A stretch of 64,000 nt of DNA, from contig NZ_JARWNX010000042.1 in assembly GCF_029868385.1 (NCBI RefSeq), positions 62,001 through 126,000 on the forward strand, read 5' to 3'. The position numbers and the translations under genes are program-made. Shown here in pieces: positions 46,513-55,184 of this stretch. The notes below the pieces were generated by a model. That model was not told the DNA's origin and ran no database searches. It was given only the letters and a program-made list of their open reading frames with translations. The stretch is from Nocardia cyriacigeorgica. GTDB lineage: Bacteria; Actinomycetota; Actinomycetes; Mycobacteriales; Mycobacteriaceae. How positions within the stretch are numbered: position 1 is the first letter of the stretch; each line of letters opens with the position of its first letter.

Positions 46513-47739
46513 TCAGTCGTTTCGGGGTTCCGCTGATCCCGTCGTGGCGCCCACGACGGCGGCGGACTTCCGCCACGGCGGCCGCTGCCGGTAGGTCGCC
46601 GCACGCAGGACCCACTCCACCGGCCCGTATGGATGCCCGCGCAACCAGCGTTCGCTCACCCACAGCTGGGCGAGGTAGGTGGCGACGGCGATCGCGAGTA
46701 CCGCGAACGGTGGGATGCGGTCGCCGAGGGCCAATCCGTAACCGGTGAACACGACCGCCATCACCACGGATTGGCCGAGATAGTTGCTGGCGGCCATGCG
46801 TCCGGCGGGCTGCATCCGGTGCAGTGCGGGCACGCGGCCGGAGCGGGCGAGCCAGACGAGCGCGGCCACATAGAACACGGTTATGAAGGGGTTGATCAGC
46901 TCCTGCGCGCCGAACAGGTACGTCGGCACCTTCCCGTACAGCGTGTGCACGACCACGGTGGCGATCGAGATCGGCAGTCCGATCGCCGCGCCGATCAGCA
47001 GGGCGCGCGGCGTCCACCGGCGCAGCCGATCCGCATCCTCGAACAGGCGCGCCTTGCCCGCGGCCAGGCCGATCAGGAACATGCCCATGCTGGTGAATCC
47101 CTGGCCGACGAAGGTGAACAGCAGGAATCTCGGCCCGGTCTCGAGCTGGGTGGCGAAGGTTTCGGGAACGCTGCCGAGGAATCCGGTGCGAATGGCCTCC
47201 AGATCGAAGATCTGGCCCAGCATCCCGATGCCGCCGCCGCTGCCCGGTATGAACGCGAGCGAGGCGAACAGTACGTACAGCACCGCACCCGTGATGAGGG
47301 CCGTGCGGGGCCGAATCTTACGCAGCAGCACCAGGATCACGCCCAATACCGCGTACAGGGTGAGGATGTCGCCGATCCACAGCAGGCAGATGTGTGCGAT
47401 ACCGATCAGCAGCAGTGCGGCGCACCGGCGGAGTAGCCGCGGGACGGGTGCGGCGCCGGCGCGTTCGGCGGCGGCGATCTGGAGTGTGAACGAGTAGCCG
47501 AACAGGAACGCGAACAGCAGATAGAACTTGCCGAGGAACAACCCGTAGATGATTCCGTAGGCGAGACGGTCCCAGGTCCCGTCGTACAGCGGAACCGGAT
47601 CGGAGTTCGGCCCGGTGAACGACAGCAGGATGGTCAGCACCGCGGCATTGGTGACGAGAATCCCGAACAGTGCGAAACCACGCAGCATGTCCATGTCACC
47701 GATGCGCCGGGTGAGCGTCGCCTGCGCCGTCTGCACCAT
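46513..47739 (-). CDS. DUF418 domain membrane protein (YeiB-like)
   Basis: The 408-residue protein has about ten hydrophobic segments. It starts with RIGDMDMLRGFALFGILVTNA, the DUF418-family N-terminal motif, and ends in the DUF418 domain proper (GRMAASNYLGQSVVMAVVFTGYGLALG and RWLRGHPYGPVEWVLRA). Members are inner membrane proteins of unknown function, possibly acyl transfer. ATG 47739 is set by the family start. Confidence 0.88.
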   Translation of the reverse strand: MVQTAQATLTRRIGDMDMLRGFALFGILVTNAAVLTILLSFTGPNSDPVPLYDGTWDRLAYGIIYGLFLGKFYLLFAFLFGYSFTLQIAAAERAGAAPVPRLLRRCAALLLIGIAHICLLWIGDILTLYAVLGVILVLLRKIRPRTALITGAVLYVLFASLAFIPGSGGGIGMLGQIFDLEAIRTGFLGSVPETFATQLETGPRFLLFTFVGQGFTSMGMFLIGLAAGKARLFEDADRLRRWTPRALLIGAAIGLPISIATVVVHTLYGKVPTYLFGAQELINPFITVFYVAALVWLARSGRVPALHRMQPAGRMAASNYLGQSVVMAVVFTGYGLALGDRIPPFAVLAIAVATYLAQLWVSERWLRGHPYGPVEWVLRAATYRQRPPWRKSAAVVGATTGSAEPRND

Positions 47740-47869
47740 GTGGTCAACGTAGGTGGCGCGGGATGTCGTGCACATCGGCCGCCCGGATGATCTGCGGCGG
47801 GTGGTGATCAGCCTCGAGAATGACACCGGGTGGATCGGGGGTGGCGACGTGCGCTTCGGCTCGGTGTGA

Positions 47870-48307
47870 TCACGGTTTCGGGTCCTGGCTGCCGTCATGG
47901 GCCGAGAGTTGTTGCAGGGCCCGGACGAAATCGCGGCGGAGATCCGGGGACAGGATGGACAGGAGTTCGTCCTCGCGTCGCTGGATCGCCGCCTGCGCGC
48001 GATCGCGTAGCTCCCGGCCCGCCGGGGTGAGTGACAGCAGGCGGGCCCGGCGGTCGGCGGGGTCGGGGGTGCGGGTGATCAGCCCGCGCTCCTGGAGATC
48101 ATCGAGGGTGGGAATGATGCGGGTCTTATCGGCGCCGATGGTCTGGGCCAGCGCCGACTGGGTGCGGACCGGGGACTCCTCGAGGCCGAGCAACACGGCA
48201 TAGGCCCACATGGTGAGGCCGTGCGATTCCAGGATGGGACGTTCGGCGGCCATCAGGGCGCGGCCGAGCGGCGCGATCATTGCTGCTAGGTCGGGACGGG
48301 CCGGCAT
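47870..48307 (-). CDS. MarR family regulator
   Basis: The 145-residue protein has the MarR winged helix: TMWAYAVLLGLEESPVRTQSALAQTIGADKTRIIPTLDDLQERGLITRTPDPADRRARLLSLT-like region (residues about 32-95), with the wing DPADRRARL. It is divergent from a TIGR03086-type gene with only 51 nt between the starts and probably controls both. ATG 48307. Confidence 0.9.
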   Translation of the reverse strand: MPARPDLAAMIAPLGRALMAAERPILESHGLTMWAYAVLLGLEESPVRTQSALAQTIGADKTRIIPTLDDLQERGLITRTPDPADRRARLLSLTPAGRELRDRAQAAIQRREDELLSILSPDLRRDFVRALQQLSAHDGSQDPKP

Positions 48308-48330
48308 GGGACGACGATACCCCTGGGCAA

Positions 48331-48354
48331 ATAATAAGCGATCGCATACGATAA
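48331..48354. promoter_or_regulatory. Compact divergent promoter/operator between marR and the TIGR03086 gene
   Basis: An AT-rich segment holds GCGATCGC (48338-48345) and flanking ATAAGCGATCG and ATACGATAAGC repeats. TACGAT at 48347-48352 lies 6 nt before the ATG at 48359, the spacing expected of a -10 box for a leaderless transcript. A MarR dimer bound here would cover it. Confidence 0.45.
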
Positions 48355-48358
48355 GCCT

Positions 48359-48964
48359 ATGCCTACTGAAATACGAGAACTGCACCGCGAGTCCGTTCGA
48401 CTGTGCCGCGGCGTGATCGACCGCGTCACACCGCGACAGCTCGCCGATCCGACGCCGTGCGCGCAATGGGATCTGCGCGATCTGCTGCACCACATGGCCG
48501 TGCAGAATCGCGGTTTCGCCGCGGCATCGGCCGGTCGCGGGAGCGAGTACGACTGGTGGAGAAAAGAATTCGCCGCCGACCCGATCGCCGATTGCGCGGC
48601 CTCCTGCGATGAGGTCGTCACCGCGTTCGCCGCCGACGTCCTCGACAGTCCTTGGTCGCTCCCCGATATCACCGACGTCACCATTCCCGGCCACACCGCC
48701 ATTGGCTTCCATCTCGTCGACTCGGTGATCCACGCCTGGGACGTCGCCCGCGCGATCGGCGACCAGCTCGCGGTCGACCCCGAACTGGCCGCGATGGCCC
48801 TGCACATCGCCGAAAAGGTCCCTACCGGCTCGATCCGAGAAGAGCCCGGCGCCCCCTTCGGCCCGGACCTGCCCACCACAGCCGAGGACTCACCCCTGGC
48901 CCGAACCCTGCGTCTACTCGGCCGATCCCCCTCCTGGCCCGACACCACCCCGGCCCACGCGTAA
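48359..48964 (+). CDS. TIGR03086-type, DinB/mycothiol isomerase-like metal-binding protein
   Basis: The 201-residue protein has the N-terminal fold of mycothiol-dependent maleylpyruvate isomerases: LADPTPCAQWDLRDLLHHMAVQNR (about residues 28-51) and HTAIGFHLVDSVIHAWDVARAIG (about residues 118-140), which supply the three metal-binding histidines. Relatives are DinB-superfamily thiol transferases; the substrate is unknown. There is no Shine-Dalgarno site, and a -10-like sequence lies directly upstream, so the message is probably leaderless. Confidence 0.85.
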   Translation: MPTEIRELHRESVRLCRGVIDRVTPRQLADPTPCAQWDLRDLLHHMAVQNRGFAAASAGRGSEYDWWRKEFAADPIADCAASCDEVVTAFAADVLDSPWSLPDITDVTIPGHTAIGFHLVDSVIHAWDVARAIGDQLAVDPELAAMALHIAEKVPTGSIREEPGAPFGPDLPTTAEDSPLARTLRLLGRSPSWPDTTPAHA

Positions 48965-49230
48965 CCCGAGCCTGTCGAGTGGCACCCCAGCGTGGGGGCT
49001 ACTCGCGAAACGCCGCGGTCAGGTGCCGCTCGCGGCTCAGGTGGGTGCAACGATGCGGTCGGGTCCGATGGCTTCGCGTGAGCGTTGCGGTCGGCGCCGT
49101 CGAGGCGAGAGTGTCGATGGGGGAGATCTCATCGAGACTAACCAGTGATCAAAAACGAGCACGTTCCGGCGGCGAGGGGGCAATACTCGGGACGAATGGC
49201 CGATTCCCGCGCGAGCCCAGGAGGAGATTG

Positions 49231-49677
49231 GTGCATATCGTGATCCGCTCCGTCGCCGGTGCGCTGGCCGCGATAGCGCTGGCCCTCGGGTTCGTCATCG
49301 GTGGTTCCGGCCCCGCGGTGGCCCAGCCGACCACGGTGTTCCCGGTGCCGGTGGTGTTCAACTACACCTTCGACCTCTCGCCGTCGGTCGGTGTGGTCCA
49401 TGTGTCGGCGACCCCGACCGGGGCACCGGGCGAAACCGCGCTGACCGTCGAGGACCCCATTTTCTCGCTCATCCCGTTCTCCCCGTCGGTGCAGGTGAAC
49501 TGGCGCAACTGGAACACCGGAGCCAACGGCACGATCGAACTGCCGACGACGACCGGTTCGACGACGGGAAAGCCGAAGCCGGTCATCGTCACCACCGGAA
49601 CGGGCCTGGTCACCGCGACCGTCTTCGCGACGAGCGGCAACCTCCTACCGGGCTTCGGCACCTTCCAGACCCCGTAG
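49231..49677 (+). CDS. Secreted hypothetical protein
   Basis: The 148-residue precursor has a clear signal peptide (SVAGALAAIALALGFVIGGSGPAVAQ) and a Thr/Pro/Val-rich mature part without cysteines, predicted mainly beta. GTG 49231 follows GGAGGAGA. No family is recognised. It stands alone, with 266 nt of apparently empty sequence upstream. Confidence 0.7.
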   Translation: MHIVIRSVAGALAAIALALGFVIGGSGPAVAQPTTVFPVPVVFNYTFDLSPSVGVVHVSATPTGAPGETALTVEDPIFSLIPFSPSVQVNWRNWNTGANGTIELPTTTGSTTGKPKPVIVTTGTGLVTATVFATSGNLLPGFGTFQTP

Positions 49678-49723
49678 CCGCGACCCGGTGGCGGGCGCAA
49701 CCGACGCCCGCCACCGTCCGGCG

Positions 49724-50359
49724 TCAGTTCTGGCCGAGCATCTGGCGCATCTGGTCGATCTCGGCCTGCTGGGCGGCGACGATACTGGTCGCGAGTGCCT
49801 TGGCATCGGGGTTCACGCCGTCGGCCAGTTCCGTGTTCGCCATATCGATGGCGCCGGTGTGGTGCTCGATCATCATCTGGATCCACTGCCGATCGAACTC
49901 GGGTCCGGTGGCATTCTCCAGCGCCGTCATCTGCTCGGGCGTCATCATGCCCGGCATCTGCATACCGTGCTCACCGTGCATATCGTGCCCACCGTGCTCG
50001 TCGGCGCCGGGCACCGGCTTCCCGAAGCTTTGCAGCAGCGTGGTGATCTGCTGCATCTCCGGCGCCTGCGCGGCCTCGATCGCGGTGGCGAGGGCCAGCA
50101 GCTGCGGGTTCTGCGTGCGGCTCGGCACCATCTGCGCCATATCCACGGCCTGCGCGTGATGCGGGTACATCATCTCGAGGAAGGTGACGTCGGCATCGTT
50201 GAAATCGGTGCGCGTCGCCGTGCCGCTGGCTGCGCTGGTGGTCGCGGACGCGCTGGTGGTCTCGCCCGAGGTGGTCGAGGAATCATCGCTACATCCGGCG
50301 GCGGTGAGCACCGCGGCGGCGGCGAGGGCGACGATGATCCGGGTACGGGTGATGGACAT
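49724..50359 (-). CDS. DUF305 lipoprotein
   Basis: The first 23 residues end in lipobox LTAAGC, so this is a surface lipoprotein. The DUF305 domain follows: FLEMMYPHHAQAVDMAQM (about residues 60-77) and WIQMMIEHHTGAIDMAN (about residues 158-174), each with an HH pair, and a Met/His-rich linker (HGGHDMHGEHGMQMPGMM) suited to copper binding. DUF305 proteins are ferritin-like and linked to copper resistance. It lies 79 nt downstream of the DUF6153 gene on the same strand. Confidence 0.92.
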   Translation of the reverse strand: MSITRTRIIVALAAAAVLTAAGCSDDSSTTSGETTSASATTSAASGTATRTDFNDADVTFLEMMYPHHAQAVDMAQMVPSRTQNPQLLALATAIEAAQAPEMQQITTLLQSFGKPVPGADEHGGHDMHGEHGMQMPGMMTPEQMTALENATGPEFDRQWIQMMIEHHTGAIDMANTELADGVNPDAKALATSIVAAQQAEIDQMRQMLGQN

Positions 50360-50438
50360 GGTTGTGCTCCTGGGGAATTGGAAGAATGTGGGTAGGCTGG
50401 GTCGTGCCGTGGTCTTCTGGCCAGGACACGAGCGCCCA

Positions 50439-51122
50439 TCAGACCCGCAGAATCGACAATTCCGACAGGGACGGCACCGTCCACGGCGGTGGACGCTCCC
50501 GACGAGCCGGGCGCCGCACGGTGAGCGTGCCCGAGCCGTAGAGCGGCTGGAACGCCAACCGGAACAACAACACCAGCCCGATCACCAGACCGAGCATGGA
50601 CAGGATGAAGACACAGGCGTGCATCCCGCCCTGAGCACCACAACCGCCGCCGCCACAATCCTGTTCGTGCGTGCCGATTCCGGTAGCGGAGACGTGCGTG
50701 CCGATTTCGGTTGCGGAGACGCGCATCCCGGTACCAACGGCGGGGATGGGCTCGGTGCCTGCGGTATCGGCGGGCGATAGGGCTTCAACCGTGAGATCGC
50801 TTGTAGCGGGGCGGGGTTGATGCGCACCGCGGGCCGCGGTACCGGGCGCGTCGGCGGCGGCCGCTGGGGAGACGCTGCCGTTGTGATCCAGCTCGGCGGT
50901 GCCGCCGTGCTGGAGTCGATGCTCGTGCCGGGTGAGTCCGGAAGGCTCGGCACGCGCGTGACCGTGACCGGATGACGTGCTCACCGCACCGTGCGCATGC
51001 GCCCCGGCCTGCCCGATGCTGAACACTCCCGCGTGCATCGCGACGATCCCGCCGAGCAGCACGACCAGCGCGAACAGCCGGGCGTACCCGAGTGCTCGTG
51101 GAGGAAGGTGCTGGTCGGTCAC
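50439..51122 (-). CDS. DUF6153 family membrane protein
   Basis: The 227-residue protein has a first hydrophobic segment (LFALVVLLGGIVAMHAGVF), a His-rich variable region (HGHARAEPSGLTRHEHRLQH), a CGGGGCG-type cysteine cluster followed by MHACVFILSMLGLVIGLVLLF, and a C-terminus ending PPPWTVPSLSELSILRV, the family hallmark. Members usually sit next to DUF305 genes; a role in copper handling is inferred from that and from the His and Cys residues. Confidence 0.85.
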   Translation of the reverse strand: MTDQHLPPRALGYARLFALVVLLGGIVAMHAGVFSIGQAGAHAHGAVSTSSGHGHARAEPSGLTRHEHRLQHGGTAELDHNGSVSPAAAADAPGTAARGAHQPRPATSDLTVEALSPADTAGTEPIPAVGTGMRVSATEIGTHVSATGIGTHEQDCGGGGCGAQGGMHACVFILSMLGLVIGLVLLFRLAFQPLYGSGTLTVRRPARRERPPPWTVPSLSELSILRV

Positions 51123-51171
51123 GGTACCCAGTCTAGAGATCGGTCGTGCGGATACCCCCGCGAGGTACTTG

Positions 51172-51684
51172 CTAATAGTCCTCGCAGGCGTCGACCGCGG
51201 CGTCCTTGGTGGTGTTGAACGTGTCGATGTGGTCGTTCATGGTGTCGGTCGGCGCGTCCTGCTCGAGCAGGTCGGCGAGCTTCTTGCTGTCGTCGCGGTA
51301 GTCGCGCAACGCCTGGGATACACCCGAGGGGAGGTTCTTCACCAGCTTGCGGTCGACGTCGTCGGCGCCGTCGCGCAGCGCGGTTTCGGCATCGGCGGCC
51401 TTGGTCGCGGTGTCGGGCGCGTCGGCGTTGCTGGCGTCGATGTAGGCGTTGAACTTGCGGATCGAATCACCGTTGGCGGTGCTGAAGGCGTCGCAGGCCG
51501 CCGTCGCCGCCGACTTGGCCGCCGCCGACGAGGAGGCCGCCGCCATCGAGGTATAGGTGGCGAGATCGCTCTGGTTGACCTGCGCGGTGCCGGTGACGCT
51601 GTTCGAACACGCGCTGATCAGAACGATTCCGCCGGTGATCGCTACCGAGGCAGCGGCCAGGCTCGTGCGTTCGAATCGTCGCAT
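51172..51684 (-). CDS. Alanine-rich lipoprotein
   Basis: A 170-residue precursor with lipobox VLISAC near residue 26. The mature part is helical, Ala/Asp/Lys-rich, with heptad-like spacing, and two cysteines (AACDAF, VDACEDY) that may form a disulfide. GGGGAG precedes ATG 51684. Family not recognised; it would be anchored on the outer face of the membrane. Confidence 0.75.
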   Translation of the reverse strand: MRRFERTSLAAASVAITGGIVLISACSNSVTGTAQVNQSDLATYTSMAAASSSAAAKSAATAACDAFSTANGDSIRKFNAYIDASNADAPDTATKAADAETALRDGADDVDRKLVKNLPSGVSQALRDYRDDSKKLADLLEQDAPTDTMNDHIDTFNTTKDAAVDACEDY

Positions 51685-51835
51685 CGGTCTTTCTCCCCTC
51701 GCGGATGCCCGGCCGCCCCGTGTCTTCGCGGAGACAGACATTGCCAGGCATCTGACCGTAAGTTCTCCTGACCGTACTGTGTCGTCGACGCCGATGGCCA
51801 AGCGTGGCGCGATAGTTGGCGAACCGATATCCCGG

Positions 51836-53245
51836 TCAGCTCTGCCGCGCCAGGGCCTGCCCGATCGCCCGCGCGCCGTCGGGGAAGGCGCCGGGGTTCG
51901 GCCCGGAGTAGTTGAGCCGCAGATGCGGTCCGGTCGGTTCGGCGGGGAACCATTCGTCACCGGCCGCCACGATCACACCGTCGGCCGCGCAGTCGCGGAC
52001 CAGTCGGGCCAGATCGGTGGCGTCGGGCAGTCGCACCCAGAGGTTCAGGCCGCCTTCGGGAACCGCCGTGACGTGCGCGGTGGGCGCGTGCTCGGCCAGG
52101 GCGTCGATGAGCAGGTCGCGGCGAGCGGCCAGTTGCTGGCGCTGTGTGCGCAGATGGTTGCGCCAGGCCGGTTGGGTGACCACGTCGAGCGCGACGGTCT
52201 GCAACATGGCGCTCACATACATCGATTCGGCCTGGGTATCGGCGAGGATGCGGTCACGCGCCGGTCCGCGCGCGATAACGGCGGCGATCCGCACCGCCGG
52301 TGACACGCTTTTGGTGAGCGAGCGCAGGTAGACGACGTGTCCGGCGTCATCGCGCGCGGCGACGGGCACCGGGGCGGCGGTGATGCCGAAATCGTGTGCC
52401 CAATCGTCCTCGATCAGGAACGCGCCGTGGCCGCGCACGATCTCGAGCACCCGGTCGGCCACGTCCGGTGGCCAGCACGCACCGGTGGGATTGGCGAAGT
52501 TCGGTTGGGCGTAGAAGGCGCGCGCGCCGGTGCGGCGGAAGGCGCGGTCGAGGTCGTCGGGGTCGGGTCCGCCGCGACCGCTCGGTACCGGAACGACCTG
52601 GATACCGGCCTGCGCGGCGGCGAGCATGGCGCCCCAGTAGGTGGGCGATTCGATCAGCAGCGGTTGTCCGGCCCCGACCAGCGCGCGGAAGGCGCTGCTG
52701 AGTCCGCTCTGACTGCCGGGGATGACAATGGCGTCATTGTGCGCGGGGGTCGCGACGCCGACCGGTGCGGCGGCGGCGAGTTCGGAGACGAACCAGGACT
52801 GGAGTTCGGGAAGTCCCGCGACCGGCGGACGCGACATCGTGGCGGCGCTGCGCGCGGCGCGCGAGAAGGCGGCTCGGACCAGGCGCTCGGGTAGCAGTTC
52901 ACGGTCGGGATATCCCGAATGCAAGGCGATCGCGTCATGCGGTGCGGTGCGTAGTGCGGCGGCGAGCTGCGGTGCGCGACCGACCGGCGATCCGAGCGCG
53001 GCCGTCTGCCAGCCGTAGTCGTTGGGCCGGGCGACGCGCACCGCTCGCACGAAAGTGCCTACACCGGGCCGACTTTCGATCATCCCCTGCGCTGTCAACG
53101 TCCGCAGCGCCTTCTGCACCGTGACCGGGCTCGCGCCGTACTTCGCCACCAACGACCGGGTCGACGGCAGTTTCGCGCCCGGTGCGGCCGTGGCGATCCA
53201 CGCGCGGAGTTCGGCGACGATACGCGCACTGCTATCGTTGTACAT
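51836..53245 (-). CDS. MocR-type regulator (GntR DNA-binding domain fused to aminotransferase)
   Basis: Residues about 5-70 are a GntR winged helix (LPSTRSLVAKYGASPVTVQKALRTL and GVGTFV). Residues about 110-465 are a class I aminotransferase-like domain with the PLP-lysine region RSLTKSVSPAVRIA. Such MocR proteins sense PLP or amino-acid derivatives. It is divergent from an EamA exporter gene, and the two start codons overlap, so it most likely controls that exporter. The start ATG 53245 is followed by YNDSSARIVAELRAW, typical of the family. Confidence 0.92.
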   Translation of the reverse strand: MYNDSSARIVAELRAWIATAAPGAKLPSTRSLVAKYGASPVTVQKALRTLTAQGMIESRPGVGTFVRAVRVARPNDYGWQTAALGSPVGRAPQLAAALRTAPHDAIALHSGYPDRELLPERLVRAAFSRAARSAATMSRPPVAGLPELQSWFVSELAAAAPVGVATPAHNDAIVIPGSQSGLSSAFRALVGAGQPLLIESPTYWGAMLAAAQAGIQVVPVPSGRGGPDPDDLDRAFRRTGARAFYAQPNFANPTGACWPPDVADRVLEIVRGHGAFLIEDDWAHDFGITAAPVPVAARDDAGHVVYLRSLTKSVSPAVRIAAVIARGPARDRILADTQAESMYVSAMLQTVALDVVTQPAWRNHLRTQRQQLAARRDLLIDALAEHAPTAHVTAVPEGGLNLWVRLPDATDLARLVRDCAADGVIVAAGDEWFPAEPTGPHLRLNYSGPNPGAFPDGARAIGQALARQS

Positions 53246-53254
53246 GAGTGTACA
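53239..53254. promoter_or_regulatory. Operator-like repeat over the MocR/EamA start codons
   Basis: TGTACATGAGTGTACA contains two TGTACA units separated by 4 bp and includes both start codons. TATCGT (plus strand, 5 nt before the EamA ATG) and TACTCT (minus strand, 8 nt before the MocR ATG) could serve as -10 boxes of leaderless transcripts. Confidence 0.5.
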
Positions 53255-54167
53255 GAGTAGCGCTATCGTCGATTCGCGCCCACCGCTACCCGTCGCGCAG
53301 AGCGGATTCCGGTGGGGTCTGCTCGGTGTCCTCGCCTTCTCCCTCACCGTCCCGTTCACGCGTGTGGCCGTTGCCGATGGTGGAATATCGCCGCTGTTCA
53401 TCGGCGCGGGCCGGGCTGCGGTCGCCGCTCTCCTCGCCGCCATCGCGCTGACGATCACCAAACAGCGCCTGCCGCGTGGCACTCAGTGGGGGCGGATCGC
53501 GATCGTGGCAGGCGGTGTCGTGATGGGCTTTCCGCTGCTGACGTCCTACGCGCTGACCACCGCACCGGCCGGTCACAGCGCGGTGGTCATCGCCTTGCTG
53601 CCTGCCGCGACCGCGGTCACGGTGGTGCTCCGCGGCCACGAACGACCACCACGCGTCTTCTGGTTCTCGGCGGGTGCCGGTGCGCTCGCCGCCGTCGTCT
53701 TCGCCGCCGTGCAGAGCGGCGGAGCGCTCGCACTGCACTGGTCGGATCTGCTGCTGTTCGGTGCGGTCGCGGCCGCCGCGATCGGATACGCCGAAGGCGG
53801 GCTGCTGTCCCGTGAACTCGGCTCCTGGCAGACGGTCTCCTGGGCGCTGGTTCTCGCCGCGCCGCTGATGATCGTGCTCACCGGACTGTCGATTGCGCAG
53901 CAGCCACCGAGCGGCACCGCGACCGAATGGGCCGCCTTCGCCTACCTCTCCGTGGTGAGCATGTACCTCGGCTTCTTCGCCTGGTATCGAGGACTCGCGA
54001 TCGGGCCGATGGCCCAGGTCAGCCAGGTCCAGCTGGTACAGCCCGTGCTGACCATCGGCTGGGCGGCCCTCCTGCTGGGCGAACAACTCACCTGGCCGAC
54101 CGTGTCCGGCGGGCTTGCCGTCGTCTGCTGCGCCGCCCTCGCCGTACGTGCGCGCCTCGCGGGCTAG
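53244..54167 (+). CDS. EamA/DMT family transporter
   Basis: The 307-residue protein has ten hydrophobic segments in two EamA repeats, e.g. FRWGLLGVLAFSLTVPFTR at the start and LVQPVLTIGWAALLLGEQLTWPTVSGGLAV near the end, where the LGE motif is typical. DMT proteins export amino acids or metabolites. ATG 53244 overlaps the start codon of the divergent MocR gene. There is no room for a Shine-Dalgarno site outside the MocR coding strand. Confidence 0.9.
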   Translation: MSVQSSAIVDSRPPLPVAQSGFRWGLLGVLAFSLTVPFTRVAVADGGISPLFIGAGRAAVAALLAAIALTITKQRLPRGTQWGRIAIVAGGVVMGFPLLTSYALTTAPAGHSAVVIALLPAATAVTVVLRGHERPPRVFWFSAGAGALAAVVFAAVQSGGALALHWSDLLLFGAVAAAAIGYAEGGLLSRELGSWQTVSWALVLAAPLMIVLTGLSIAQQPPSGTATEWAAFAYLSVVSMYLGFFAWYRGLAIGPMAQVSQVQLVQPVLTIGWAALLLGEQLTWPTVSGGLAVVCCAALAVRARLAG

Positions 54168-54238
54168 GTGTGGCGCTGTGGAGGCCCCGACGGCCTCGGC
54201 CGTACGTGCGCGGCTTGTGGGCTAGGTGTCGCGCTGTA
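54141..54238 (+). repeat. Imperfect 58-bp-period direct repeat at the 3' end of the EamA gene
   Basis: The 40 bp at 54141-54180, which include the EamA stop codon, recur at 54199-54238 with about five mismatches. The rest of the 300-nt gap to 54467 holds short repeats such as GCCCCGACGCGGGT (near 54283 and 54304) and no gene that I can support. Confidence 0.65.
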
Positions 54239-54467
54239 GTCCGGACGCCCCCGAGGTGGGGGGGCATGCACCGACGGCCGGGACGCCCCGACGCGGGTGG
54301 CATGCCCCGACGCGGGTTGCAGCGTTGCGATGTGGAACGGGTCGCGATGCGGGAGCGCCGTTTCCGGTACTACCTCGACGCCTACGGCACCCACTCCATC
54401 CATGGCCGCGGGGATCGTGACCCAGGCCCGTGGCGTCTCGCAGGGGCCAGGCGCGTCGCGATCCTCG

Positions 54468-55061
54468 CTAGGACGTCGCGATATCGATGACGAGCCGAGT
54501 GGGACCGCTCTGCGTGCTCACCGCGAACGCGGGCCGGTCACCGTTGACGCCGATGAACGACTGGGTGATGCCCTCGAACACGGTCGCCCGGTAGACCCCG
54601 GCGATGCCGGGCGCCGAGGGATCGGTGGCCGGGTCCGGGCCCGAATACGGCTCGACCCCACTGTCGAACGGGTACGCCGACCCGGTGATCCGCACTTCCA
54701 GCACGGACTGCCCGGCGACGTCGATGGCGGCGCCGCTGCCGTCCTGAACCGCCGCGTCGGTGTATTCGACGACCCAGCCCGGTGTGCCGGTGCCGCCGAG
54801 TTCGTAGACCACCCGGTCGAATCCGTCGTGATGGCCGATGCGGATATCGGTGACGGTCAGTGCGGCGTCACCGGAGGCCTCGGCGCGTTTCGGTTCGGCA
54901 TCCGACGGCGCGGCCGGGGGCGCTGCCGCGGTGGTGGTCGCCTCGGCCGAGGTGGTGGGGGCGTCGACGACGGTGGTCGGGGTCGAATCGCTGTCGCCGC
55001 AGGCCGCCGCGAATCCGACGACGCCGACGGCAACCAGGCCGACCACCAGCTTGTTACGCAT
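54468..55061 (-). CDS. Lipoprotein with AMIN-like domain
   Basis: The 197-residue precursor has lipobox GFAAAC, a Thr/Ala-rich linker of about 45 residues and a C-terminal beta domain: LTVTDIRIGHHDGFDRVVYELGGTGTPGW resembles the AMIN-like domain of actinobacterial lipoproteins, and it ends FAVSTQSGPTRLVIDIATS. AMIN domains often bind peptidoglycan or other envelope parts. ATG 55061 is used; an ATG six codons upstream is possible. Confidence 0.82.
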   Translation of the reverse strand: MRNKLVVGLVAVGVVGFAAACGDSDSTPTTVVDAPTTSAEATTTAAAPPAAPSDAEPKRAEASGDAALTVTDIRIGHHDGFDRVVYELGGTGTPGWVVEYTDAAVQDGSGAAIDVAGQSVLEVRITGSAYPFDSGVEPYSGPDPATDPSAPGIAGVYRATVFEGITQSFIGVNGDRPAFAVSTQSGPTRLVIDIATS

Positions 55062-55184
55062 GTGGCAGATGTTACCCATGTTCGCCCGTTCGCAGCGGGT
55101 AATCGGCGCGGGGTGTTCGCGTACCCGCGCCGCCCGAACTGGGCCCGACGTGCTTATCGGGCAACGATCTAGCACACTTGACGG

